A stretch of DNA of 8,717 nt from Acidobacteriaceae bacterium. GTDB taxonomy: Bacteria > Acidobacteriota > Terriglobia > Bryobacterales > Bryobacteraceae. The stretch spans positions 1 to 8,717 of the forward strand of contig JAFAZU010000571.1 of the NCBI GenBank assembly GCA_019239585.1, given 5' to 3'. Below, piece after piece: positions 1 through 7,546 of the stretch (positions are counted from its first letter, which is position 1; the number at the start of each line of letters is the position of its first letter). The position numbers were made by a program, and so were the translations under genes. The notes below the pieces were generated by a model. The model did not search any database, was not told the DNA's origin, and worked only from the letters and a program-made list of their open reading frames with translations.

Positions 1-165
1 CAACTCATCCGTCACGCAAGCGTACTCCGCATATTCGGCCGCACACAAAGGACAGCCGCTTTTTAATCTTTGTTCGAAGTTCGTTTTTTCCTCTGGCGGC
101 AGTGCGCCCAGTGAATACAGCGCAGCTGCTGTCCGGCAATCCTCAACCTGATCGTGGAGTGTCAT
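1..165 (-). CDS. Anti-sigma factor, zinc-finger/RskA-ChrR-like N-terminus (partial, cut by window edge)
   Basis: The first 55 residues of a protein that continues beyond position 1. After an N-terminal HDQVEDC stretch comes a helical segment reading LYSLGALPPEEKTNFEQRL and then C38-x2-C41, the layout of the small N-terminal anti-sigma domain that caps an ECF sigma factor and often binds zinc. The usual His a few residues before the first Cys (as in HLxxGCxxC) appears to be replaced by Arg33, so metal binding may be altered or lost. The ATG at 165 overlaps the TGA of the upstream sigma gene (ATGA), which implies translational coupling. A GGGAG-type ribosome binding site lies at 175-179, 9 nt before the start. 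The C-terminal part, which would show a membrane segment or a sensor domain, is not in the window. By family knowledge it would hold the neighbouring sigma factor inactive until a signal arrives; the signal cannot be told from here. Confidence 0.85.
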   Translation of the reverse strand, partial: MTLHDQVEDCRTAAALYSLGALPPEEKTNFEQRLKSGCPLCAAEYAEYACVTDEL

Positions 166-785
166 CTTGCGGAACTCCCGGCAGTTGCAATTAAGGGACA
201 AAGCGCGATTCGAAGTTTATCCATCGCTATACGGATTCTCGTTTTAATTGTACCCAAAGGTACTCCCAGTACGTTTGCAATCTCATTGTGCGTAAGGCCG
301 GAAAAGTAAGCCAGCTCGAGAGCTTTCCGCTGTTCTGGAGGGAGTGCAAAAAGCGCTTGACGGACGAGATGCTGCTGTTGTCTCAACACAACTGCCTCCT
401 CAGGAAGCGTCTCGGAGCTGCTGATTTCCACTTGCTCGGACTGTGTAGAGTGCTCATAGAGCCGTCGGCTTGCCATACTACGCAGGCGGTCCAAGGCTCG
501 GCTGCGTGTCAGTAGGGTAAGCCACCGCCAAGCTCCTCCGCGGGTTGGATCGAAGCTGCCGGATGTACGCCAGACTTGCTCAAACACGTCCAGCAGAACT
601 TCCTCTGCATCGGCCGCGTTTCCAACGATACGAAATGCCAGGGTATACAGCACCGGTGCGCTTGCATCGTAAAGCCGCGCCAACGCCTCTGTGTTGCCCT
701 TTTGGATCTCCTGCAGGTACTGGCGCCAGAAATTCTCCCGATCAGAACCACTTGGGCCGTTTGCGCCCGGCTGCAGTTCCAGCAT
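162..785 (-). CDS. ECF RNA polymerase sigma factor (sigma-70 family, SigK/RpoE-like)
   Basis: A 207-residue protein with the two-domain ECF layout. Sigma region 2 covers about residues 34-102 (ALARLYDASAPVLYTLAFR, then AEEVLLDVFEQVWR and the basic region 2.4 RSRALDRLR). Region 4 covers about 141-195 (ALPPEQRKALELAYFSGLTHNEIA, then the recognition helix around GVPLGTIKTRIR). It would direct RNA polymerase to a small regulon. I chose the second in-frame ATG (785) over the longer one at 806, because AGAGGA lies 5 nt before it (791-796) and nothing similar precedes the upstream ATG. It is followed at once by the anti-sigma gene through an ATGA overlap, so the two form one operon. The gene is divergent from the SDR gene across a 143-bp spacer, which may carry an autoregulated promoter. 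I could not identify a convincing ECF promoter pair there. Confidence 0.92.
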   Translation of the reverse strand: MLELQPGANGPSGSDRENFWRQYLQEIQKGNTEALARLYDASAPVLYTLAFRIVGNAADAEEVLLDVFEQVWRTSGSFDPTRGGAWRWLTLLTRSRALDRLRSMASRRLYEHSTQSEQVEISSSETLPEEAVVLRQQQHLVRQALFALPPEQRKALELAYFSGLTHNEIANVLGVPLGTIKTRIRIAMDKLRIALCPLIATAGSSAR

Positions 786-928
786 GCATGTCCTCTGGAA
801 GAACATAGCACGCTTTTATTGCGGTACGCTTGCCTGCGCCAACTTTTTACAAATCATGGTACCTTTCCATGAATCCGGATAACGGTTAGTTCTCGTATTG
901 TCCATTCGAAGCTCCTGAGGAGAAGCAT
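786..928. other. Divergent intergenic region between sigma factor and SDR gene
   Basis: This 143-bp spacer must carry the promoters for both divergent units. I see a short inverted repeat, CATGG (855-859) and CCATG (867-871), separated by 7 nt. I also see a weak TTTACA (846-851) with no good -10 box 17 nt downstream. Neither is strong enough to call an operator or promoter. Confidence 0.4.
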
Positions 929-1669
929 ATGCAACATCGGATTTTTATCACAGGCGGAACCGGCTACATTGGCCGCCGTTTGATTCCTGTATTGATCGAG
1001 CGTGGACATGAAGTGGCAGCTCTGGTCCGTGATGGCTCCGAAACGAAGATCAAAGCTCATTGCGAGATCCTCGTTGGAAATGCACTCGACAGCAGCTCCT
1101 ATCGTGCGCAACTCGCAAAATACGACACATTGATTCATCTGGTCGGCGTGCCGCACCCGAGCCCTGCGAAGGCGCGCGAATTCGTTACGGTTGACCTCAA
1201 ATCGGCGCAAGAAGCGATAAAGGCGGCCTCCCTCGCCGCAATACGCCATTTTATTTATGTCAGCGTCGCTCAACCAGCGCCTGTGATGAAAGTGTATATC
1301 AGCATCCGGGCAGAGTGTGAAACTTCATTGCGCGCTTCCGGTTTAAATGCCACTATTTTGCGCCCGTGGTATGTTCTCGGCCCAGGACATCGCTGGCCGC
1401 TCGTTCTGAAGCCGCTCTATCGCGCCGCCGAACTCATCCCTTTTATGCGTGAGAGCGCACAGCGCTTAGGCTTAGTCACTATCGACCAAATGATTCAGGC
1501 ACTGGCCGCAGCAACTGAAACGCCGGCGCTGGGCATCAGGACCCTGGACGTCCCGGAAATTCGCAGTTTCAGCCATCAGATGCGAAGCGAACACGAACCG
1601 CACCGAAGATTGATTGATCCGTTATTAAGCTCCTCGCAAGAGGGTACAACCAAAGAAGGGGCGGTGTAG
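929..1669 (+). CDS. NAD(P)-binding atypical SDR / NAD-dependent epimerase-dehydratase family protein
   Basis: A 246-residue protein beginning with a Rossmann fold. The glycine motif GGTGYIG sits at residues 9-15 and is followed by a strand ending in an Arg (VAALVRDG), which often favours NADP. Further family marks are the LIHLVG strand at about 68-73, the FIYVSV strand at about 108-113, and ILRPWYVLGPG at about 143-153. In place of the classical catalytic YxxxK it has Y123-x3-R127, as in atypical SDRs and NmrA-like proteins, so it may be a redox sensor or a weak reductase. The substrate cannot be inferred. The start is well supported by TGAGGAGA at 916-923, 5 nt before the ATG. The last ~30 residues are hydrophilic and unlike the family core. 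It is divergent from the sigma factor, and co-regulation with it is possible but not shown. Confidence 0.87.
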   Translation: MQHRIFITGGTGYIGRRLIPVLIERGHEVAALVRDGSETKIKAHCEILVGNALDSSSYRAQLAKYDTLIHLVGVPHPSPAKAREFVTVDLKSAQEAIKAASLAAIRHFIYVSVAQPAPVMKVYISIRAECETSLRASGLNATILRPWYVLGPGHRWPLVLKPLYRAAELIPFMRESAQRLGLVTIDQMIQALAAATETPALGIRTLDVPEIRSFSHQMRSEHEPHRRLIDPLLSSSQEGTTKEGAV

Positions 1670-1794
1670 CGGGCATGCGGGTGCAGTTCAGTTTATCGTG
1701 TCCGCACCGAGGGAGATGACCGGTTTTCCGGGAGTTTCAAATAATTTTGGTTCCGGTGGCAGTCTTTAACGGCCTGCTCTCGCTATGAGGGTGT
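1670..1794 (+). other. Intergenic region upstream of the secreted phospholipase-like gene
   Basis: A 125-bp gap. It holds a tiny CCGG-TTTT-CCGG inverted repeat at about 1719-1730, followed by an AT-rich stretch. The stem is only 4 bp and there is no T-run directly after it, so I do not call a terminator. No sigma-70 promoter with acceptable spacing was found. Confidence 0.35.
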
Positions 1795-3855
1795 ATGGCC
1801 AACTTACATTCACAAACTCTTCTTCAGAAGCGATTCAAAACAGATCGGATCAGGGCAGCGCCGATCCTAATTTGTACGACCCTGCTTGCGGGTTTTGCGC
1901 CGGCGCAACTGGGGGCGCAAAATCTTTCTACCTGGATGGCGGACCAAGGATCTTACATCGCGACGGTGCCCATGAAGGGGATCGCCATGCCGGGAACGCA
2001 CGATCCCGCGACTTATCAGGTGCCTGCAGATGGAGACTACTTCAAAAATCAAACAGTTGACTTCACGGGCCAGCTTAATAACGGTACGCGTTGGTTTGAT
2101 ATGCGAACGGTGTACCTGACGCCTGGATGCGTGCCTTTCATTCTTGGAACCTGCCTTCCTGTTCCTGAAAAACCTGGCGGAGCCGAAGCCTTTCCTCTGC
2201 CGGGCGCGTTCTGGAATGGGCAGGCAGATTTCTATCTGTTCGGGCATAATTACAACTTTTCCAACATCACACTCGCAAACGGGTTGGACCAGATCAGAGC
2301 ATTTCTCGACGCCCATCCGAAAGAAATTGTCATTCTTCAGTTGAACGGCACAATTTCTTCTTCCAATGGCGGAGATCAGTTTTCTTCCGGTAGTTTCATG
2401 CAGGTGTTGGACCAGCACCTGCGGCGAACATCTGATAACGCATCGTATATATACGACTTGAAAACCGCCTGCACGCTCTCCGGGAACGACTATTATGCGC
2501 TCTCCACCTATGAAGGATACTGTGACGGCCCGCCGTTGGCTCCGCAGGAGGTAACGCCGCAACAACTGTACGGAACATCAGCACGGGTAATTTTGTCGAA
2601 CGGAGTGGGAGTCAAAACCACCTATTCTGCGCCGTCGACATTCAACCTGGTCTGGTCCGACAGCAATACCGAGCAGTTGGTCGGGTATACCGGCAACGGT
2701 GGAGGGAGCACCAACTTAGAGCTGTCTCGACTTGAGAATGGAACACCCGATAGTGGAAATCAGGGCCTTTACGAAATTCGGCCCAACTGGCAGGATTATG
2801 ACAAGGACAGCAAAATCCTGACGCTGCAAGCCGAGCTTACGCCATTCGGAGACGTAACTCTTTCGGACCCAGACCCTTTCACAGCGCTTCTCGGCCCAGT
2901 CTATGCGGCAAATTACTTCAACCCGATCTTAGCGTCAACCATTCGAGGCGTATGGCAGCCTAATAGCGTCAATGTGGTTTCCGTCGATAACGAGGCTTGC
3001 TGCAACATCGCGCAAAGCATCATCGCGCACAATGCGCTGACTTTTAACCGCGTACCGCCGAATCCGAACGGCGCCTCCGCCTTTGCGATTGGAAAAAACG
3101 GGTCGGTTTATAAGCTCGGCTTTAGTGACCCGGTCAATGGCGTGATAGACCCAGACCACCGGCTTTATAAGCTGGTCGGCTCAGGAAGCACGGAAGGCTG
3201 GGCGCCTGTGAATGTACTGGCTCAGGGACCTAATGGGGAGACACAGTCAGGAATACGCCTAGCCGTCGATCCAAGCGGGTCCGTCTGGGTTGTGAAGTAT
3301 TCCGGCCAGATTCTTAAACAGGACGCCCTCGGCAACTTCCAACCGGTAAACGGGCCTACAGCTTCGGATATAGCGGTGGGGGATGACGGATCGGTGTTCA
3401 TTATTGGGCCGGGGGGAACGCCTTACCAGTACAAGGGCACGACCTGGACCCTCATTCCGGGGTTGACAAATGCCACGCGAATCGCCGCGGGGCCAACCGG
3501 CACAACAACCGTAGTGGATCTTTCGGGAGGGGTTTATCAATATGCGAATGGCCGTTGGAATAACTTAAATGCGCCGTTTATCGCCAACTCGGTAGGAGTC
3601 GATGAGGACGGGCGTGTCTGGGCGATGGGAGCAGACAGCAGCGGGATATCCAGCGTTTGGAGGCTAACCAGCATCTGGGGCCGTTATCGTGAGAACGGAG
3701 TCACATTAGCCGTGGGGCACATGGGACCCCAGACCGATGTCATCTATGTGGCAGATCAGTACGGCAATGCTCACCGGCTCGGCTTCCCCGTAGGGGCGAA
3801 GGCGAATGGCCTCACGCCGGGAGTGACAGACGAAAGCGACCCGTCAAACCAGTAG
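1795..3855 (+). CDS. Secreted PI-PLC X-domain phosphodiesterase with C-terminal tectonin-like beta-propeller
   Basis: A 686-residue protein. The N-terminus is a signal peptide: basic residues KR and R up to 20, a hydrophobic core at about 21-36, and a probable cleavage after LGA at about 41. The catalytic module at about 45-420 looks like the phosphatidylinositol-specific phospholipase C X-domain superfamily. It has MPGTHD with H69 and D70, WFDMR with D102 and R104, FGH with H151 as the likely second catalytic His, KEIVILQLNG as a barrel strand, and VVSVDNE late in the domain. From about 425 to 664 there are six related repeats of the form IAVG-x-DG-S-V-W, which resemble tectonin repeats and suggest a six-bladed propeller for binding glycans or envelope lipids. 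GAGG lies at 1787-1790, 4 nt before the ATG. By family it should cleave a phosphodiester in phosphoinositide or a related lipid outside the cytoplasm. The true substrate is unknown. Confidence 0.87.
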   Translation: MANLHSQTLLQKRFKTDRIRAAPILICTTLLAGFAPAQLGAQNLSTWMADQGSYIATVPMKGIAMPGTHDPATYQVPADGDYFKNQTVDFTGQLNNGTRWFDMRTVYLTPGCVPFILGTCLPVPEKPGGAEAFPLPGAFWNGQADFYLFGHNYNFSNITLANGLDQIRAFLDAHPKEIVILQLNGTISSSNGGDQFSSGSFMQVLDQHLRRTSDNASYIYDLKTACTLSGNDYYALSTYEGYCDGPPLAPQEVTPQQLYGTSARVILSNGVGVKTTYSAPSTFNLVWSDSNTEQLVGYTGNGGGSTNLELSRLENGTPDSGNQGLYEIRPNWQDYDKDSKILTLQAELTPFGDVTLSDPDPFTALLGPVYAANYFNPILASTIRGVWQPNSVNVVSVDNEACCNIAQSIIAHNALTFNRVPPNPNGASAFAIGKNGSVYKLGFSDPVNGVIDPDHRLYKLVGSGSTEGWAPVNVLAQGPNGETQSGIRLAVDPSGSVWVVKYSGQILKQDALGNFQPVNGPTASDIAVGDDGSVFIIGPGGTPYQYKGTTWTLIPGLTNATRIAAGPTGTTTVVDLSGGVYQYANGRWNNLNAPFIANSVGVDEDGRVWAMGADSSGISSVWRLTSIWGRYRENGVTLAVGHMGPQTDVIYVADQYGNAHRLGFPVGAKANGLTPGVTDESDPSNQ

Positions 3856-3931
3856 GAATAGCGGGCATGGCGGCGCTACGATCAGGAAGAGATACGGAGG
3901 ACTCGACACACTCTGTCCCGTAACGACCGCG

Positions 3932-6610
3932 ATGACCGAAGAACAATGGCGAGCCGCGTGGATTCTTTGCGAAACAGCGGGAGATCTGGACGCTGAAGCG
4001 CGGGAAGAGTACGTGCGCGGCGCCACGGTTGATCCGGAGGTAGGAAATCAGGTGATAGCCGTCTTTGAAGAGCTATCCTCCGGCCCTGATTTTCCATCTC
4101 CGCCCGACCGTCGCAGCGGAACCCTCATTGGCCGCTATCTTTTATCCGAACGGATCGGAGGAGGCGGGATGGGCGAGGTGTACTCGGCTCAGGACACGGA
4201 ACTTCACCGCCGGGTTGCGCTGAAGTTCCTGCCGTCGAACCTGCCGGCCGATTATGCGGCTTCCTCGCGGATCATCCGTGAAGCGCGAGCGGCTTCGTCG
4301 CTCAACCACCCTAACATCGTCACGGTTTACGAGATCATTCAATCTCCCTGGGGCCTCGCCATCGTGATGGAACTGGTGGAAGGGCAATCGCTGCGCGCGC
4401 TGCTGAAGTTACAGCCGCTTTCCGTCCGGCGGCAAGCGATTCCGATCTGCCGACAAGTCGCGAGCGCGCTGGCAGCCGCCCACGGGGAAGGCATCGTGCA
4501 TCGGGACATCAAGCCCGAAAATATCATGGTGCGCGCGGACGGCTACGTCAAAGTGGTCGATTTTGGACTGGCTCGTCCGGCAGTCAGCCCGCTTGGGAAC
4601 GGTAGGGATCGGCTGGCTGAACTGCCGGCGGGCACCCTGCATTACATGTCCCCGGAGCAGTTGCGGGGGGAACCGCTCACGCCGGCAGCCGATGTTTTCT
4701 CGCTTGGCGTCGTTTTGTCCGAACTGGCCGCAGAAAAACTGCCTTCCGAAGATGTTCCCGCTGCGCGAAGACTTAAAAAACTGATCTCGTCCACCCTGGC
4801 GGACGAACCGGAAGCGCGACCAACTGCCGCAGAGATGGTAGACCTCCTCAGCAAATTGCAAGAGCGCAAGGAGGGCGTGAGCCGGACAGCGCTCCGGTGG
4901 GCGCTTCCGGTTGCGGCCGCGCTTTGCGCTGTTGTCGGAGCGATCTGGTTTTTCAGGTCGCGTTCCGTTCTGGAGCCGGGGCCGGTCTTACAATCGGTCC
5001 CCTTCACCAGCCTTCCGGGATCGGAGCATGCGCCCGCCTTCTCCCCCGATGGCCGACAAATTGCTTTTGTTTGGAATGGCGAAAAGAAAGATAATGATGA
5101 CATTTATGTCCAGTCAGTTGGGTCTGCATATCCCGTTCGGCTCACGACCGATCCCGCACGCGATTCGAGTCCCGCCTGGTCACCCGATGGCCGTCAGATT
5201 GCTTTCTTTCGTCAACTGGATTCCAACCACCTCGGCGTTATGCTTGTCCCCGCAAGAGGCGGCCCGGAACGAGCCGTGGCGCGAATTTCCGATTACTTTG
5301 CCGCGCTGAATCTTTTGACCTGGGCCCCGGATGGCCGCCATCTCGTGGCAACGGATAATGGCGAGGACCCCTCCACAGGCGCTTTAGTATCCGTATCGAT
5401 CGATGATGGAAGAAAACGCAGGCTCAGTTCGCCTCCCGCACGGATGACGGATCGGGCTCCCTCCTTTTCTCCGGATGGCCGGAGTTTGGCGTTCATTCGC
5501 TTCGACGCCAGTTCCGTCGATAGGCTTTACGTGAAGCCAGCCGAGGGCGTAGAGCGCGAGGCGCTTACCGGCAGCACGCTGCTGAACAGCATCGCCTGGA
5601 CGCCTGACAGCCGACAGGTGATTCTCTCGCTGCGCGGCCCTACGGGTTATGCTCTCTGGCGGGTCCGGCTGAGCGACGGCGCTCGGAAAAAGCTGGTCCT
5701 GGATGCGCGGGATGCTCGTGATGTCAGTGTTTCGGCAAAAGGCCGGCGCCTCGCGTATGTCGAGCACGCCTCCGATTCCAATATCTGGCGCTTTTCGACG
5801 CAAGCGGGAGATGCGCCCCCCACGGAACTGATTGCCTCTTCACGTGATGATGAGGACCCCCAATACTCACCCGACGGCAGAACCATTGCCTTTTCTTCCA
5901 GGCGTTCCGGCCCTTCCGAAATCTGGACCTGCTCGAGCAACGGCACGAACTGCGCTCAATTGACTCACACCGGCAGCAGCTTGTGCGGCAGCCCGTCCTG
6001 GTCACCGGACGGCCGTCAAATCGCTTTTGATGCCTACCTGAAGGGAAATACAAACATCTACGTCGTGCCGAAGGAGGGCGGCATTATGCGGCAGGTAACT
6101 TCCGGCAAGGCAGCCCATTACATACCCTCCTGGTCACGTGACGGCGCGTGGATCTACTTTGGATGGAACCGTGCCGGAGTCGGGCAGATCTGGAAAGTTC
6201 CGTCTGGAGGCGGTGAAGCAATACAGGTCACTGCCAATGGAGGATTTGAAGCGGCGGAAACCCCAGACGGTAAATTTCTTTACTACACCGACCACTCCAT
6301 AACGCCCGTGATGTGGCGCTTGCCGCTCGCCGGCGGGAAGGCGGCTAGTATTCCTGAGCTTCAGGCGCTTGCCAACGTCCGCTATTGGGAATTGCGAGGA
6401 CGCGGCATTTACTTTGTCGATACATCGGCGCGCCCGTCACTTCATTTTTATGACCTCCAAACAAAACGCACCGTACAACTGGCATCCGTTCCGGGAAGAC
6501 CGGAACCGGCCCTGCGCGGTCTGAGCGTGTCTCCGGATGGACGCTCCTTCTTGTTCGTGCAAAATGACGCGGCCTCGTCTAACATCATGCTGGTTGATAA
6601 TTTTTATTAG
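3932..6610 (+). CDS. Membrane Ser/Thr protein kinase with C-terminal PD40 (TolB-like) beta-propeller sensor
   Basis: An 892-residue protein. A short helical leader at 1-55 (MTEEQWRAAW and following), common in acidobacterial kinases, precedes a Hanks-type kinase domain at about 69-309. Visible motifs are the GGGGMG loop (76-81), VALK with K98, helix C with E117, HRDIKPEN with catalytic D192, DFG (210-212), GTLHYMSPEQ (234-243), DVFSLG (254-259) and an R in ARP (296). One membrane span lies at about 322-341. The outer part holds about eleven PD40 motifs of the SPDGRQIAF type, from 370 to 876, forming one or two propellers. Two things are odd. The stretch between DVFSLG and ARP is some 20-25 residues shorter than in PknB-like kinases (helix alphaG region). 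The activation segment has no Thr before the GT motif. The start has no close ribosome binding site, since GGAGG at 3896-3900 is 31 nt away, but no other start codon lies in frame after the preceding stop. Confidence 0.93.
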   Translation: MTEEQWRAAWILCETAGDLDAEAREEYVRGATVDPEVGNQVIAVFEELSSGPDFPSPPDRRSGTLIGRYLLSERIGGGGMGEVYSAQDTELHRRVALKFLPSNLPADYAASSRIIREARAASSLNHPNIVTVYEIIQSPWGLAIVMELVEGQSLRALLKLQPLSVRRQAIPICRQVASALAAAHGEGIVHRDIKPENIMVRADGYVKVVDFGLARPAVSPLGNGRDRLAELPAGTLHYMSPEQLRGEPLTPAADVFSLGVVLSELAAEKLPSEDVPAARRLKKLISSTLADEPEARPTAAEMVDLLSKLQERKEGVSRTALRWALPVAAALCAVVGAIWFFRSRSVLEPGPVLQSVPFTSLPGSEHAPAFSPDGRQIAFVWNGEKKDNDDIYVQSVGSAYPVRLTTDPARDSSPAWSPDGRQIAFFRQLDSNHLGVMLVPARGGPERAVARISDYFAALNLLTWAPDGRHLVATDNGEDPSTGALVSVSIDDGRKRRLSSPPARMTDRAPSFSPDGRSLAFIRFDASSVDRLYVKPAEGVEREALTGSTLLNSIAWTPDSRQVILSLRGPTGYALWRVRLSDGARKKLVLDARDARDVSVSAKGRRLAYVEHASDSNIWRFSTQAGDAPPTELIASSRDDEDPQYSPDGRTIAFSSRRSGPSEIWTCSSNGTNCAQLTHTGSSLCGSPSWSPDGRQIAFDAYLKGNTNIYVVPKEGGIMRQVTSGKAAHYIPSWSRDGAWIYFGWNRAGVGQIWKVPSGGGEAIQVTANGGFEAAETPDGKFLYYTDHSITPVMWRLPLAGGKAASIPELQALANVRYWELRGRGIYFVDTSARPSLHFYDLQTKRTVQLASVPGRPEPALRGLSVSPDGRSFLFVQNDAASSNIMLVDNFY

Positions 6611-6672
6611 AAAACAGTTCATCCAGTTTGCTTGTGTAGTTCGTAGTAATCTGATGGTGATCCCTTGCTGCA

Positions 6673-7251
6673 ATGGTGTCCAGCCATAACTCTCAGACTA
6701 TCGCCAGTCTGATGGCCCGCTTTCGACAAGGAGATCGAGACGCGGCGGACCAGCTCTTTACTTTTCTTTACCCTGAACTGAAGCGCCTTGCCGCAGCCAA
6801 GATGAACGCGGAGGGAGGCCGGCACTCCTGGCAACCGTCGCTGCTGGTGAATGAGCTTTATTTGCAATTGGTCAAAGTAAAATCCCTTCCGACGCCGGAC
6901 CGTGCGGGCCGTTCCGAGCGCGAACACTTTTTGCAGTTTGCAGGCCATGTGATGCGTCATCTTCTGATTGACCACTCCCGCTTGCTGGCGTCGCGCATGG
7001 CGAAGATCGACATTGCGCAATTCGATGTGGCCGACGAGCAGGATAGCGCCGCTACTTTGGAAGAGATCGATGAGCTTTTGGAGAAGCTGGCCTCCATCCA
7101 TCCCCGGCTTCGCAGCATTGTAGAAATGAAGGTATTTGAAGGCCTTTCGGTTGAGGAGATTGCGAATCGGCTGGAAACAGCGCCCCGCACGGTCGCGCGC
7201 AACTGGACTTTTTGCAAGCAATGGCTTCGCGCAAATCTGAAAGCGAACTGA
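6673..7251 (+). CDS. ECF sigma factor, TIGR02999-like (kinase-associated sigma-70 type)
   Basis: A 192-residue protein matching the family of short sigma factors found near Ser/Thr kinases in Acidobacteriota and Planctomycetota. Region 2 shows ARFRQGDRDAADQLF (15-29), YPELKRLAA (33-41), then the family's hallmark QPSLLVNELYLQL (54-66), with HFLQFAGHVMRHLLIDHSR at about 85-103. Region 4 shows LASIHPRLRSIVEMKVFEGLSVEEIA (139-164, given here in part) and a recognition helix around TAPRTVARNW (169-178). The start ATG at 6673 has no clear ribosome binding site. The gene follows the kinase after only 62 bp with no visible terminator, so they are probably co-transcribed. The relationship suggests kinase-controlled transcription, for example by phosphorylation of the sigma factor, but that is inference. 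No anti-sigma gene lies beside it. Confidence 0.92.
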   Translation: MVSSHNSQTIASLMARFRQGDRDAADQLFTFLYPELKRLAAAKMNAEGGRHSWQPSLLVNELYLQLVKVKSLPTPDRAGRSEREHFLQFAGHVMRHLLIDHSRLLASRMAKIDIAQFDVADEQDSAATLEEIDELLEKLASIHPRLRSIVEMKVFEGLSVEEIANRLETAPRTVARNWTFCKQWLRANLKAN

Positions 7252-7277
7252 AGCTAATCGGACCTTGTGATATTTTG

Positions 7278-7546
7278 ATGTCCATGATCCCGTGCAAGAA
7301 GCGTTTAGTCGGGCAAAGGAATTGCTCGCGAACTGATCGGCGATAAGGAGTACACGCTGGAGGAGTTGGAGCAGGATTCTTATAAAGGCCGACAGGCCTG
7401 GCGCGTTACGCTCGGATTCCCAAAACGATGGACAACTGCACCGGAACTGATACGTTCTAGGGGGGGTTGGTTTGCTGCTGGAGTATAAAACAATTCTGGT
7501 GGACAGTGCCACTGGCGAGCCGATCGCGATGAAGCTGGCGAGCTGA
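7278..7546 (+). pseudogene. Frameshifted small conserved protein, partner of the PIN gene
   Basis: Three stretches of protein-like sequence lie in order but in different frames. From 7283 one reads HDPVQEAFSRAKELLA, stopping at 7334-7336. From 7330 another frame reads ELIGDKEYTLEELEQD, then GRQAWRVTLGFPKRWTT, stopping at 7492-7494. From 7475 the first frame resumes with LLEYKTILVDSATGEP and IAMKLAS, ending in TGA at 7544-7546. A one-base loss near 7329 and a one-base gain in the run of seven G at 7460-7466 would account for both breaks. With six G the second and third segments read through continuously. The ATG at 7278 is in a third frame, so the original start is unclear. I recognise this as a type of small protein encoded just before PIN genes, but I cannot name it. 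Its TGA overlaps the ATG of the PIN fragment (TGATG), so the two were once an operon. Sequencing errors could produce the same picture. Confidence 0.7.
7460..7466. repeat. Run of seven G at a frameshift point
   Basis: This homopolymer sits where the second and third coding segments of the broken small gene change frame. Six G would restore a continuous frame through LIRSRGVGLLLEYKT. It is therefore a slippage site, a phase-variable tract, or a sequencing/assembly error. Confidence 0.7.

Noticed and set aside
846..874. TTTACA with ATGAAT 17 nt downstream as a promoter for the SDR gene
   Set aside because: The -10 box matches the consensus at only 3 of 6 positions, and nothing else supports it.
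854..1273. Long antisense reading frame on the minus strand under the 5' part of the SDR gene
   Set aside because: The plus-strand SDR has clear Rossmann motifs and a good ribosome binding site. The antisense translation shows no recognisable domain.
1867..2565. A 232-codon minus-strand frame inside the phospholipase-like gene
   Set aside because: It is rich in Arg, Cys and His in the way of antisense translations, and it is opposite the catalytic domain of a convincing gene.
1667..3869. An identical 11-mer TAGCGGGCATG at or near the stop codons of the SDR and phospholipase-like genes (1667 and 3859)
   Set aside because: Several 11-mer repeats are expected by chance in 8.7 kb, and there is no dyad or further shared sequence around the two copies.
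5000..6560. Repeated DNA stretches around CCCGATGGCCG in the kinase gene, considered as a repeat array or CRISPR
   Set aside because: They are in frame and encode the SPDGR motifs of the PD40 propeller. Spacing follows the blades and there are no conserved full-length repeats.
6619..7512. A 297-codon minus-strand reading frame across the second sigma factor and the decayed region
   Set aside because: It is antisense to a well-supported sigma factor and shows no domain of its own. Its length follows from the codon bias of the opposite strand.
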